Made by a program: the position numbers and the translations under genes. A model generated the notes under the pieces. That model searched no databases. It saw only the letters and a list, made by a program, of their open reading frames with translations, and was not told where the DNA came from. 56,049 bases of DNA, taken from Pseudomonadota bacterium. Lineage in GTDB: Bacteria; Pseudomonadota; Gammaproteobacteria; Burkholderiales; Burkholderiaceae_C. The stretch is from assembly GCA_021799355.1 (NCBI GenBank), contig JAJZAQ010000014.1:1-56049 (forward strand), written 5' to 3'. Below, piece by piece: positions 25,137-33,592 of the stretch. The first letter of the stretch is position 1; each line of letters opens with the position of its first letter.

Positions 25137-26429
25137 TCAAGGCGCCGCATCCAGCGGCCGCGCGTGGGTTTCGCGCGCCAGCACGACGCACAGCAGCGAC
25201 ACCGCGATCCACGCCAGCAACACGCCATTGGCCGCCTGGAACGCGGCGCCGTCGTACTGCCGCACACCGGCGACCAGCCGGCCCGTCCAGAACGCATCGA
25301 GCACCCAGCCCAACAGCGGCAACTGCACCAGCGTGCCCGTCATCACCCCGGTGTTGTGCACCCCCGCGGCCGTGCCGGCCAGCCGCTGCGGCACCGACTC
25401 CTTCGCCCAGGCAAACCCGACCACCATGCTGCCCGAACCGACCGAGGCCAGCAGCAGCGCCGCCAGCAGCAGCACCCAGGGTGCCTGCGGCCAGAACACC
25501 AGCACAGCGAACCCGGCGAGCATCATGCCGCCGCCGACGGCATAGGGCAGCTTGCGCCGGCGCAGCGCATCGGTCACCCGGCCCCATAGCACACCACCGG
25601 CGGAAAACGCCACCAGCATCAGCGCCACCACCCAGGACGCCTGTGCCGCAGGCATGTGTCGCTGCTGCACCAGAAACGGCATGCCCCACAGCGTGGTGAA
25701 GGTGAGAAAGGCACCGCAAACCCCGCCGGGAGCGAGGAACAGCAGCGCCGTGTTGCGGTACGTCCAAACCGCGACCAGCCCCTGCCCCACTTCGCGCAGC
25801 GACGGCGCGCGGCGCGGCGGCAGATAGCCCTGCAGGCCCAGGTCTTCCGGGCGGTTGCGGATGAACGACCAGGCCAGCAGCGACAGCACGAGACACAGCA
25901 CCCCCACCGCGGCGAGCACCCAGCGCCAACCGAAGGCGTGCGCCAGCAGCAGCAACGGCGCCTGCGCCAGCACCGCGCCCAGCGTGCCCAGCGCCAGCGA
26001 CAGACCGGACATGGTGCCGAAAACCCGCGGGGCGAACCAGGCGGCGGACAATTCGAGCAGCGACACCCAGGCCACGCCGTGGCCCAGGCCGATCAACGCC
26101 CGCGCCACCGCGGCCGATTCAAAACTTCCCGCCAGCGCGAACAGCAGCGCCCCACCGCCAGTGACCGCCTGGCCGAACACGATCAGCATTTTCGGCCCGA
26201 AGCGGTCGTTGGCAATGCCCGTCGGGATCTGCGACGCGGCGTAGAAATAGAAATAGAACGAGGCCAGATTGCCCAACTGCGCCGCGCTGAGATGAAAGTC
26301 GCGCATCAGCTCGGCATTGAGCACCCCGGGGGTCACGCGCAGGAAAAACCCCACCAGATAGGCCGCGGCGGCGATGCCCCAGAACGACAGCGCCAGACGC
26401 AAGGGGGGGAGAGGCAAAGCCTTCGGCAT
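25137..26429 (-). CDS. MFS transporter, 12 helices, substrate unknown
   Basis: 430-residue major facilitator. The family signature appears as IPTGIANDRFGPKMLIVFGQ (loop 2-3) and WGRVTDALRRRKLPYAVGGG (loop 8-9); helices are evenly spread over the length. Subfamily and substrate cannot be told by eye. Start is placed at ATG 26429 (MPKALPLP); TTG 26516 would add 29 residues and no ribosome site supports it clearly. The gene is divergent from an ArsR regulator (ATG 26589) whose promoter carries palindromes, so it is a likely target of that regulator. Confidence 0.88.
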   Translation of the reverse strand: MPKALPLPPLRLALSFWGIAAAAYLVGFFLRVTPGVLNAELMRDFHLSAAQLGNLASFYFYFYAASQIPTGIANDRFGPKMLIVFGQAVTGGGALLFALAGSFESAAVARALIGLGHGVAWVSLLELSAAWFAPRVFGTMSGLSLALGTLGAVLAQAPLLLLAHAFGWRWVLAAVGVLCLVLSLLAWSFIRNRPEDLGLQGYLPPRRAPSLREVGQGLVAVWTYRNTALLFLAPGGVCGAFLTFTTLWGMPFLVQQRHMPAAQASWVVALMLVAFSAGGVLWGRVTDALRRRKLPYAVGGGMMLAGFAVLVFWPQAPWVLLLAALLLASVGSGSMVVGFAWAKESVPQRLAGTAAGVHNTGVMTGTLVQLPLLGWVLDAFWTGRLVAGVRQYDGAAFQAANGVLLAWIAVSLLCVVLARETHARPLDAAP

Positions 26430-26545
26430 ATGGGCGGGCAAGAGGAGCACAGCGGCGCTCTTGCCCGCCGCCGCGGCCAGCGCTGGCGGGGGAGCAAAGG
26501 GCGAAAAAGTGCTCAAAAAACGCGGTGAAATTCCATTTTATTGTG

Positions 26546-26575
26546 TTGAATCAAAACCTTGGGTTTTGATATTCA
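26546..26575 (+). promoter_or_regulatory. putative arsR-family promoter with palindrome in the spacer
   Basis: A possible -35 (TTGAAT, 26546-26551) and -10 (TATTCA, 26570-26575) are 18 bases apart. The spacer is occupied by a perfect 9-base inverted repeat, ATCAAAACC (26550-26558), TTG, GGTTTTGAT (26562-26570). An operator between -35 and -10 is typical for auto-repression. By-eye assignment. Confidence 0.5.
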
Positions 26576-26597
26576 TAGACTGCAAATCATGAATATC
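26568..26597. repeat. second inverted repeat at the ArsR gene start (candidate operator)
   Basis: Perfect 9-base arms GATATTCAT (26568-26576) and ATGAATATC (26589-26597) with a 12-base spacer. The left arm overlaps the end of the first palindrome and the right arm contains the ArsR start codon. Bound regulator would block both initiation and early elongation. Confidence 0.55.
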
Positions 26598-26945
26598 GTC
26601 GAACCGTCCCCAACGACTGCGTCGAACCTGCTTGCTGCGGCGTCGCTGCCCCGGCTTGCCCGCCTGGAGCGGATGGCCGGAGGCGACGTGGTGCGCATCC
26701 TCAAGGCATTGGCGCACCGGGAACGCCTGGCCATTTTGTGCCTGCTGATGGACGGCGAGCGCTGCGTGCGCGAGCTCGAACACGAAGTCGGCATGCGCCA
26801 GGCGGCGTTGTCGCAGCAACTGGCCAAATTACGCGCAGAAAACATCGTCGAGGCCACGCGCCGCGGCCGCTTCGTGCACTACCACATCAAAAGCCAGCAG
26901 GTGCTCAACGTCGTGCGCGCGCTCTGCCCGGCCGAGGAGGGCTGA
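26589..26945 (+). CDS. ArsR-family regulator with SqrR/BigR-like cysteines
   Basis: 118-residue winged-helix repressor. The HTH region is REL(EHEVG)MRQAALSQQLAKLR, then ENIVEATRRGRFVHYHI (wing). Unlike arsenic sensors it lacks ELCVC. Cys occurs in ILCLLMDGE and again in RALCPAEE near the C-terminus; these align by eye with the two cysteines of the persulfide sensors BigR/SqrR (LVCTLVEGE and IFCAQE). A third Cys is in GERCVREL. This suggests regulation by reactive sulfur, as an inference. Start ATG 26589 is within a palindrome and close to a putative promoter, so the leader would be very short. Confidence 0.88.
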   Translation: MNIVEPSPTTASNLLAAASLPRLARLERMAGGDVVRILKALAHRERLAILCLLMDGERCVRELEHEVGMRQAALSQQLAKLRAENIVEATRRGRFVHYHIKSQQVLNVVRALCPAEEG

Positions 26946-27072
26946 CGCGGCTCCTTTTGGCTCCCCCGTCCCTTCGGCTCCCTTCGGCACCGTCTGTTCT
27001 GGCATTCCGCGCCGCCTGCTCCGGCGTTGTCGTCCTCTACCTGCCGGGCCGTGTCCTGCTGCGGCCCGGCGT

Positions 27073-27642
27073 TCACCACGTGCCGTGCAGTCCCCAGTAG
27101 ATGATGAACACCAGCACCAGGGTGCTCAGCGCCCAACCCCAGGGCGGCAGCAGATTCCACACCCGGTCGAGCACGCCGGCGCCGGCGTCCACCGGCATCT
27201 GCCCGCGCATGACCTGATCGAAACGGGAAAAAAACGTCTCGGTCAGGCTCTGCACCGTGCTGTCCATGGCGGACTGGCCGAGCTGCCCGATGGCGCCGCC
27301 GACCTCCGCATTGGCCTGGTAGTTCATCTGCGTGCCGCCGTCCGGCGTGGGCTGCAGCGCCACCAGCGCACGGCCCAGGCCGAATCCGGCGCTGCCGGCG
27401 TTGCCTTCGAAGCGCAGCACGTAGCTGTGCGGCGGGTTGGGGTCTTCGAGGGTGAGGGTGCTGCTGAAACGGGTTTTGAACCCGCCTACCGACAGCACCT
27501 GCACGATTTCGAAATGCCCGGCGCCGGTGGCGGTGATCGACTCACAGCCGGGAATGCACGCCTTGAGCACCTCGGGATCGTTGAGCGCCTCCCAGGTTTT
27601 TTCCGGGCTGGTCGGCAAGAGCCATTTGCCTTTCACGTCCAT
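27073..27642 (-). CDS. CoxG-like SRPBCC protein with C-terminal membrane anchor
   Basis: 189-residue protein of the carbon monoxide dehydrogenase subunit G (CoxG) family, SRPBCC fold. The N-terminal half shows PEKTWEALNDPEVLKACIPG, the family signature, and GSAGFGLGRALVAL; the C-terminus is one membrane helix (LSTLVLVFIIYWGL) after a linker. CoxG in CO oxidisers anchors CODH to the membrane, but no cox genes are here, and such proteins occur widely without CODH. Start is ATG 27642 (MDVKGKW), preceded by GGAGG at 6 bases, preferred over ATG 27654 and the frame open to 27765. Confidence 0.88.
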   Translation of the reverse strand: MDVKGKWLLPTSPEKTWEALNDPEVLKACIPGCESITATGAGHFEIVQVLSVGGFKTRFSSTLTLEDPNPPHSYVLRFEGNAGSAGFGLGRALVALQPTPDGGTQMNYQANAEVGGAIGQLGQSAMDSTVQSLTETFFSRFDQVMRGQMPVDAGAGVLDRVWNLLPPWGWALSTLVLVFIIYWGLHGTW

Positions 27643-27860
27643 CGTGGCCTCCATGTCGTCAGACCGTCTGCGCGGCGCCGTGCGCGCCGCTTGGCAGGCA
27701 AGCGTGTATATCAAGCCAGACTTATATTTCGGCGGCATGGGCAGAAGCAAGCTGCAGCGCAGCAAAATCGGGAAACTCCTGATCGGGAGTTCACCGATGC
27801 GGCGGGGCGGCGGCGCGCGGGTCTACACTGCGCCATTCAGCTGCTGCGGAACCAGGTTTT

Positions 27861-28871
27861 ATGCAAATCACCGTGCTCGACGACTACCAGGATGCGGTGC
27901 GCAAACTCGACTGTGCGCAACATCTTGCCGGCCATGACCTCAAAATTTTCAACAACACCGTCAAAGGCGTCGGTCAACTCAGCGTGCGGCTGCGCGACGC
28001 GCAGGCGGTGGTGCTGATCCGCGAGCGCACCGCGCTGTCGCGCCAATTGCTCGAAAAATGCCCCAAACTGCAGCTCGTGGTGCAGACCGGGCGCATCGGG
28101 CCGCATGTGGACGTGCAGGCCTGCACCGATCTGGGCATTGCCGTGGCGCAAGGGCAGACCGACCCGGCGGTCACTGCCGAGCTCACCTGGGCGCTGGTGC
28201 TGGCGGCTGCCCGACGTCTGCCGCAATACATCGCCAGCCTCAAGCATGGCGCATGGCAGCAGGCCGGGTTGAAATCGCAGTCGATGCCGCCGAATTTCGG
28301 CCTGGGACAACGGCTGGCGGGAAAAACCCTGGGCATCTGGGGATATGGCCGCATCGGCCAGCAGGTGGCCCGCTACGCGCAGGCCTTCGACATGCGGGTG
28401 CAGGTCTGGGGCAGCGAGGCGTCGCGTGCCCGCGCCGTCGAACATGGCTTTGCCGCGGCACCGTCGCGTGAAGCCCTGTTCGCCACCAGCGACGTGCTCA
28501 GCCTGCATCTGCGCCTGAGCGAGTCCACGCGTCACCTCATCACCCTGGCCGATCTGTCGCTGATGCGCCCGACATCGATCCTGGTCAACACCGCGCGACC
28601 CGAACTGCTCGTTCCCGACGCGCTGGTGGCCGCGCTCAACCGCGGCCGCCCGGGGCTGGCCGCGGTCGATGTGTTCGAAGCCGAGCCCATCCTCCAGGGC
28701 CATCCGCTGCTGCGGCTGGAAAACGCGATTTGCACCCCGCACATCGGCTTTGTCGAGCTGCAGCACTATGAATACCTGTTTTCGCAGGCGTTCGACACCG
28801 TGCGCAAATTCGCCGCCGGTGATTTGAGCGATGTGATCAACGCCCAGGGTCTGTCGCTGCGCCGCGTCTGA
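27861..28871 (+). CDS. D-2-hydroxyacid dehydrogenase family protein
   Basis: 336-residue NAD(P)-dependent oxidoreductase of the D-isomer-specific 2-hydroxyacid dehydrogenase family. The dinucleotide motif is GIWGYGRIGQQVA; catalytic Arg is in LVNTARPEL, Glu in DVFEAEP and His in CTPHIGFVE. The N-terminal substrate domain starts MQITVLDDYQD and carries TGRIGPHVD. Substrate cannot be predicted. Isolated gene, convergent with mnmE (37 bases between stops). Confidence 0.92.
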   Translation: MQITVLDDYQDAVRKLDCAQHLAGHDLKIFNNTVKGVGQLSVRLRDAQAVVLIRERTALSRQLLEKCPKLQLVVQTGRIGPHVDVQACTDLGIAVAQGQTDPAVTAELTWALVLAAARRLPQYIASLKHGAWQQAGLKSQSMPPNFGLGQRLAGKTLGIWGYGRIGQQVARYAQAFDMRVQVWGSEASRARAVEHGFAAAPSREALFATSDVLSLHLRLSESTRHLITLADLSLMRPTSILVNTARPELLVPDALVAALNRGRPGLAAVDVFEAEPILQGHPLLRLENAICTPHIGFVELQHYEYLFSQAFDTVRKFAAGDLSDVINAQGLSLRRV

Positions 28872-28908
28872 ACCCGCCCCGGTGGCCAGCGCCGCTGCGC
28901 CGCCGCCG

Positions 28909-30327
28909 TCATTTGCCGATACAGAAACTGGAAAAAATCGCGCCGAGCAGATCGTCTGCGGTGTACTCGCCAGTGATGCTCATGAGCGCACGGTGTGCCA
29001 GACGCAGCTCTTCGGCCAGCAGGTCCAGCGGCGCCTGCGCGTCGCGGGCGAGCAACTCGACGGCGGTGGCCACGTGCTGCGCGGTCTGTTCCAGCGCCTG
29101 CACATGCCGCTGGCGGGCGATGAACACGCCCTCCCCCCCCGGCTGCGCCCCGGCCAGACGCAGCAAGGCCTGGCGTAGTGCCGGCAGGCCGTCGCCGCGC
29201 GCCGCGGAAATCCACACCACCTCCCCCGGCGCCATGCCCCACAGCGACCACGCGCGGTCCAGCTCGGCCCGTGCCGTAGTCAGGTCGACCTGGTCGCTTT
29301 TATTGGCCACGTGCAGCAGCGGCACGCCGGCAGGCAGCGCGCGGCCGATGTCGGCTTCGGCCTGCACATAGCCGGGGTCGAGCAGGCGGGTGAGATCGTG
29401 CAGGAACATCACGACGTCGGCGTTGGCGATGGCGTCCCAGCTGCGCTGCACGCCGATGCGTTCGACTACGTCGGCGCTGTCGCGCAAACCCGCGGTATCG
29501 ACGATGTGCAACGGCACGCCGTCGATCTGGATCGACTGGCTGACCTTGTCGCGCGTCGTGCCGGCGATCGGCGTGACGATCGCCAGCTCCGCCCCGGCCA
29601 GCGCGTTGAGCAGTGAGCTCTTGCCGACGTTGGGCTGACCGGCGAGCACCACATTGAGCCCTTCGCGCAGCAGCGCCCCTTGCCGCGTTTTCGCCTGCAC
29701 CTGCTGCAACGTCTGCTGCAGCTGCCGCAGCCGCTGCAGGGCCTGCGACTGGCGCAAAAAGTCGATGTCCTCCTCGGGAAAGTCGAGCGTAGCCTCGACG
29801 AGCATGCGCAGTTCGACGAGCTGTGCGGCCAGCGTGTGCACCGCCTGGGAGAGTTCGCCGGCCAGTGCGCGCGTGGCGCTGCGGGCCGCGGCTTCGGTGC
29901 TGGCGTCGATCAGGTCGGCAACGCTTTCGGCCTGCGCCAGATCGAGCTTGCCGTTGAGAAACGCGCGGCGGGTGAATTCCCCCGGCTGCGCCAGGCGCAG
30001 CCCGCTGTCACGGCCGAGTTCGAGCAGTCTGGCCAGCAGCAGCTGCAGCACCACCGGGCCGCCGTGGATCTGCAGTTCGAGCACATCCTCGCCGGTGTAC
30101 GAATGCGGCGCGGGAAAGAACAGCGCCAGTCCCTGGTCGATGACCGCACCGCGCGCATCGGTCAACGGCAGGTAGGTGGCGTGGCGCGGCACCAGCTCGC
30201 GGCCGCAGACCGCCAGCATCAGCTCACGCAGCGAGCGACCCGAAGCGCGCACGATGCCCACGGCGCCACGCCCGGGCGGCGTGGCGATGGCGACGATCGG
30301 GTCGGCGTCCAGCGCCAGAGGGTTCAT
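28909..30327 (-). CDS. mnmE: tRNA modification GTPase MnmE (TrmE)
   Basis: 472-residue GTPase that works with MnmG on U34 of tRNAs. The N-terminal tetrahydrofolate-binding domain ([22 protein letters not shown]) is followed by helical and G domains: G1 [13 protein letters not shown]2 [11 protein letters not shown]3 DTAGLRD, G4 NKSD. It ends with the obligatory C-terminal FCIGK. Length is slightly above the usual 454. Part of the mnmE-yidC-yidD-rnpA-rpmH block conserved in bacteria, with a 30-base gap to yidC. Confidence 0.97.
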   Translation of the reverse strand: MNPLALDADPIVAIATPPGRGAVGIVRASGRSLRELMLAVCGRELVPRHATYLPLTDARGAVIDQGLALFFPAPHSYTGEDVLELQIHGGPVVLQLLLARLLELGRDSGLRLAQPGEFTRRAFLNGKLDLAQAESVADLIDASTEAAARSATRALAGELSQAVHTLAAQLVELRMLVEATLDFPEEDIDFLRQSQALQRLRQLQQTLQQVQAKTRQGALLREGLNVVLAGQPNVGKSSLLNALAGAELAIVTPIAGTTRDKVSQSIQIDGVPLHIVDTAGLRDSADVVERIGVQRSWDAIANADVVMFLHDLTRLLDPGYVQAEADIGRALPAGVPLLHVANKSDQVDLTTARAELDRAWSLWGMAPGEVVWISAARGDGLPALRQALLRLAGAQPGGEGVFIARQRHVQALEQTAQHVATAVELLARDAQAPLDLLAEELRLAHRALMSITGEYTADDLLGAIFSSFCIGK

Positions 30328-30357
30328 CGTGCCACTCCGCGGCGCCTCAGCCGCAGG

Positions 30358-32028
30358 TCACTTTGCCGGAGCGTCGGCGAGCACGGCCACGCCCATTTTT
30401 TTGTTGATGAACCATTGCTGCGCGATCGACGTGGTGTTGTTGGTCAGCCAGTACAACACCAGGCCGGCGGGGAAGAAAAAGAACATGATGGAAAACGCTG
30501 CCGGCATGATCCACATCAGCTTGGCCTGCATCGGATCGGGCGGCGTCGGGTTGAGCTTGACCTGCAAAAAGGAGGTTGCGGTCATGATCGCCGGCAGGAT
30601 GTAGTACGGGTCCTTGGCTGACAGGTCGTGGATCCACAGGATCCACGGCGCGCCGCGCAGCTCGACGCTGGACAGCAGCACCCAGTACAGCGCGATGAAC
30701 ACCGGAATCTGGATGACGATGGGCAGACAGCCGCCCAGCGGGTTGATTTTTTCCTTGCGGTAGAGCTCGACCATCGCCTGGTTCATTTTCACCTGGTCGT
30801 CTTTGTACTGCTCGCGCAAGGCGTTGATGCGCGGGGCCACCGCCTTCATCCGCGCCATGCTCTTGTAGCTGGCGGCGGTGAGCGGGAAAAACGCCAGCTT
30901 GATCAGCAGGGTGAGCACGATGATCGACCATCCCCAGTTCTGCACGACTTTGTGGATGACTTCGAGCAGCCAGAAAATCGGCTTGGCCAAAAGGGTCACC
31001 CAGCCGTAGTCCTTGACCAGTTCGAGCCCCGGAGCGAGCGCCGCCAGCGTGCTCTCCAGCTCGGGGCCGACGAACAGTTTGGCATCGGTGGTGATGCTTT
31101 TGCCCGGAGCGATCTGCGGCAGCGGCTGGATCACGCCGACGGCGTACAGGTTGTCGCCGAGCTTGCGCGCGTACAGATCGCGCGGACCGTCGTACGGCTG
31201 CGGCACCCAGGCCGAAACGAAGTAATGCTGGATCATCGCCACCCAGCCGCTGTCGGCCTTTTTCGGCGTTTCGTTGACCTTCAAATCCTTGAATTCGAAC
31301 TTCTGGAATTTGTTCGCGTTGTCGTAGTACGCCGGGCCGGTGTAGGTGTGATAGAAGTGCGATTCGTCGCCCGGCGGCGTGTTGCCGTCACGCACGATCT
31401 GCAGATACAGCTGCGGGCTGACCGGCGCCGTGCCCGTATTGGTGATGGTGTTTTGCACATTCACCACATAGCTGTCGCGGGTGAAGGTGTAAGTGCGCTG
31501 CAGCCGCACCCCGCCCAGATCGGGTGACACCAGCGTGACCTGCAGGGTTTTGCCCGTACCCAGGTCGCGCGGCCCCGGCAGGACGGTCATCTCGGTTTCG
31601 TGGTTGGGGAAATCGCCGCCGATCAAACCGGACTGCGCCATGTATTTGTTGTTCGCCGTGTCGTCGAACAACACCACGTGCTTGCCCGGCTCGGTGCGGC
31701 TTTCGTACTTGAGCAGCTTGGCGTACACCAGATTGCCGCCGCGGGAGGAAATCTTCACCTCCATCAAGTCGGTGCGGATGGTCACCAGCTGCGCTGCCGG
31801 TTGGCTCGTCGTCGCCGTCGTCGGGGCCGTCGCTGCCGTCCCGGGAGGCACCGCGGCGCTCGACACCGCCTGCGGCACGGCGGGGGCGGCAGCGCTGGCG
31901 GTGTGCGCCGGATGCGCCGGTGGAGTGCCGAACAGATCCGTCTCGCCGTTGTAGCGCAGCCAGGAGTTGTACAGAAAAATCATCGACATGGTGAAAACCA
32001 CCCAGAGGACCGATCGGCGGAGATCCAT
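30358..32028 (-). CDS. yidC: membrane protein insertase YidC
   Basis: 556-residue inner-membrane insertase/chaperone, long gram-negative type: an N-terminal helix (LWVVFTMSMIFLYNSWL), a large periplasmic domain (about 90-340) and the conserved C-terminal five-helix core (WGWSIIVLTLLIKLAFFPLT, LGGCLPIVIQIPVFIALYW, ending with LTNNTTSIAQQWFINKKMG). Start is ATG 32028 (MDLRRSVLW); the longer frame from 32133 is not family-like. Confidence 0.97.
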   Translation of the reverse strand: MDLRRSVLWVVFTMSMIFLYNSWLRYNGETDLFGTPPAHPAHTASAAAPAVPQAVSSAAVPPGTAATAPTTATTSQPAAQLVTIRTDLMEVKISSRGGNLVYAKLLKYESRTEPGKHVVLFDDTANNKYMAQSGLIGGDFPNHETEMTVLPGPRDLGTGKTLQVTLVSPDLGGVRLQRTYTFTRDSYVVNVQNTITNTGTAPVSPQLYLQIVRDGNTPPGDESHFYHTYTGPAYYDNANKFQKFEFKDLKVNETPKKADSGWVAMIQHYFVSAWVPQPYDGPRDLYARKLGDNLYAVGVIQPLPQIAPGKSITTDAKLFVGPELESTLAALAPGLELVKDYGWVTLLAKPIFWLLEVIHKVVQNWGWSIIVLTLLIKLAFFPLTAASYKSMARMKAVAPRINALREQYKDDQVKMNQAMVELYRKEKINPLGGCLPIVIQIPVFIALYWVLLSSVELRGAPWILWIHDLSAKDPYYILPAIMTATSFLQVKLNPTPPDPMQAKLMWIMPAAFSIMFFFFPAGLVLYWLTNNTTSIAQQWFINKKMGVAVLADAPAK

Positions 32029-32069
32029 ACGCAAATCCTGTTGTTGTGATGCAAAAGCGCCCGGACAGC

Positions 32070-32465
32070 TCAGGGCTGGGAAGACTGCGGCGGGGCGGCT
32101 GGCCGGCTCGCGTCTGCCCCGGCCGTCTGCCACGGTGAAGACCCGCTATTGTGCACGGCCGGCGGTGACGGCTGCGCGGCAGCGGCTGCCGCTTCCCTGT
32201 CGGCTGGAGCTTCCTGCACGGCGTCGCGGTGCCGCCAGGGCGCCCAGGTGAAACGCGCCGGCACCGGATCATGCCCGCCTTCGCACCAGGGATGGCAGCG
32301 CAAAATCCTCGCCGCTCCCAGATACGTCCCGGCGGCGGCGCCATGCCGCTCCAGCGCCTCGATGGTGTACACCGAACACGACGGGTAGAAGCGGCACTGC
32401 CCACCCACCCAGGGGCTGAGCAGCAGGCGGTACAGACGCACCAGGCCGATCAGCAGCCGCTTCAT
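32070..32465 (-). CDS. yidD: membrane protein insertion efficiency factor YidD, with C-terminal extension
   Basis: 131-residue member of the YidD (HlpA) family. The conserved part is residues 1-77 (LIRLYRLLLSPW-type start, GGQCRFYPSCSVYTIEAL, GHDPVP). The usual family length is about 70-85; here a 50-residue Ala/Pro/Ser-rich tail follows, of unknown use. The start ATG 32465 overlaps the rnpA stop by one base (TGATG). Standard position between rnpA and yidC. Confidence 0.95.
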   Translation of the reverse strand: MKRLLIGLVRLYRLLLSPWVGGQCRFYPSCSVYTIEALERHGAAAGTYLGAARILRCHPWCEGGHDPVPARFTWAPWRHRDAVQEAPADREAAAAAAQPSPPAVHNSGSSPWQTAGADASRPAAPPQSSQP

Positions 32466-32881
32466 CACTTCTCCTGCGCCACGAAGTCGACCGTGCGGTC
32501 GATCCAGTCCTGCAGCAAAGCGTTCACCACCTGCCTGACGTAAGCGAGCAGCGCAGGCGAGCGCGCGCTGCGAAAGTCCGCGGGGAGTTTGCGCGTCAAA
32601 CGCAGCATCAGCACCGGTGCGCGCATCACCGCCGAGTCCGGCAGCCGCAGTTGTCGCAGGCTTTGGCGCATCACCCGTTTGATCAGGTTGCGCCGCACCG
32701 CGGCTTTGCACAATTTTTTCGGGATGACCAGACCCAGCCAGCAGGTCTGCGCCGCAGCGTCAGGCCTGCCCCACCCGGCTGGCGCCGGACGGTAGTGCAG
32801 GCGAAACTCCGCGCGTTGCACGAAGCGGGCGGCAAAACAGGCGGCAAACGCATCGGGTTGCCGCAACATGGCCAGTTGCAT
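32465..32881 (-). CDS. rnpA: ribonuclease P protein component
   Basis: 138-residue basic protein subunit of RNase P, which matures the 5' end of tRNAs. The RNR motif is seen as KAAVRRNLIKRVMRQ, preceded by LGLVIPKKLCK. Start is ATG 32881; ATG 32869 is an alternative. The C-terminus overlaps yidD, and rpmH lies 136 bases upstream. Confidence 0.95.
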   Translation of the reverse strand: MQLAMLRQPDAFAACFAARFVQRAEFRLHYRPAPAGWGRPDAAAQTCWLGLVIPKKLCKAAVRRNLIKRVMRQSLRQLRLPDSAVMRAPVLMLRLTRKLPADFRSARSPALLAYVRQVVNALLQDWIDRTVDFVAQEK

Positions 32882-33017
32882 GGTGCGACCTCGTCGGCGC
32901 TATCCGTCGGTCACCAACACAGCGGGCCGGCGCAGCCACGCTCACGCCGCAACCGGCAGGCTGCCCGCCCGCTGGCCGCGAGCAAGGCAAACATCGAAAA
33001 AACAGCCCGCCCCAGCC

Positions 33018-33152
33018 TCAGACCGCCAGGCGTTTGCGCCCTTTGGCACGGCGAGCATTGATCACGGCGCGGCCACCACGGGTTTTCATCCGCACGAGAA
33101 AGCCGTGGGTGCGCTGCCGGCGGGTTTTGGAAGGTTGATAAGTCCGCTTCAT
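33018..33152 (-). CDS. rpmH: 50S ribosomal protein L34
   Basis: 44-residue ribosomal protein; the sequence begins [20 protein letters not shown] and ends with the basic [12 protein letters not shown] segment, invariant in the family. Start is ATG 33152. It heads the minus-strand rpmH-rnpA-yidD-yidC-mnmE block, divergent from dnaA. Confidence 0.98.
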   Translation of the reverse strand: MKRTYQPSKTRRQRTHGFLVRMKTRGGRAVINARRAKGRKRLAV

Positions 33153-33592
33153 GACATTGACCTCAATAAAACAGCTAAATTCTGGATAAACCGCAAAACA
33201 GCCTACTTTTCGACTGTTTTCAACGAGAACCGCCGGCACCGCAAACTGCAGCCAAACCACCAGCAGTCAAAAGAAAAAGCCCTCTATTGCACTCAATAAC
33301 CCTGCCGTTGTCAATTTTTTCGGCAAAGACCCTGCATGGTTGCAGGTTCTGCGCCGCCAACGACCGGCAGACCACGGCGCAGCCGGCCGGCCATCGCATG
33401 GGGCACCACACCGCAGCACAAACTGTGGATAACTTCGGCGGCAGAGTTAAACTGAACGACCCGCGCGCCGCGGCCAAACGCCCCGCAGCTCCTGCCGAAG
33501 CGGACGGTTCCGGCTGTCTGCGCGCTTTGCGCCGCGCTGCCGCATGCGCCCGTGCAGATCGACAACCCTTTGATTTTTCATTGATTTTTTGC
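33153..33592. other. rpmH-dnaA intergenic region with DnaA boxes (origin candidate)
   Basis: 440 bases between divergent rpmH and dnaA. On the minus strand there is a perfect DnaA box TTATCCACA (33424-33432) and an 8/9 match TTATCCAGA (33181-33189). The segment 33153-33260 is clearly AT-richer than the surrounding genome (runs such as AATAAAACAGCTAAATTC), as expected for an unwinding region. It also must contain promoters for rpmH and dnaA. No gene is visible. Confidence 0.55.

Noticed and set aside
27073-27642. CODH gene cluster suggested by the CoxG-like protein
   Set aside because: No coxMSL or maturation genes nearby; CoxG-like proteins are common without CO oxidation.
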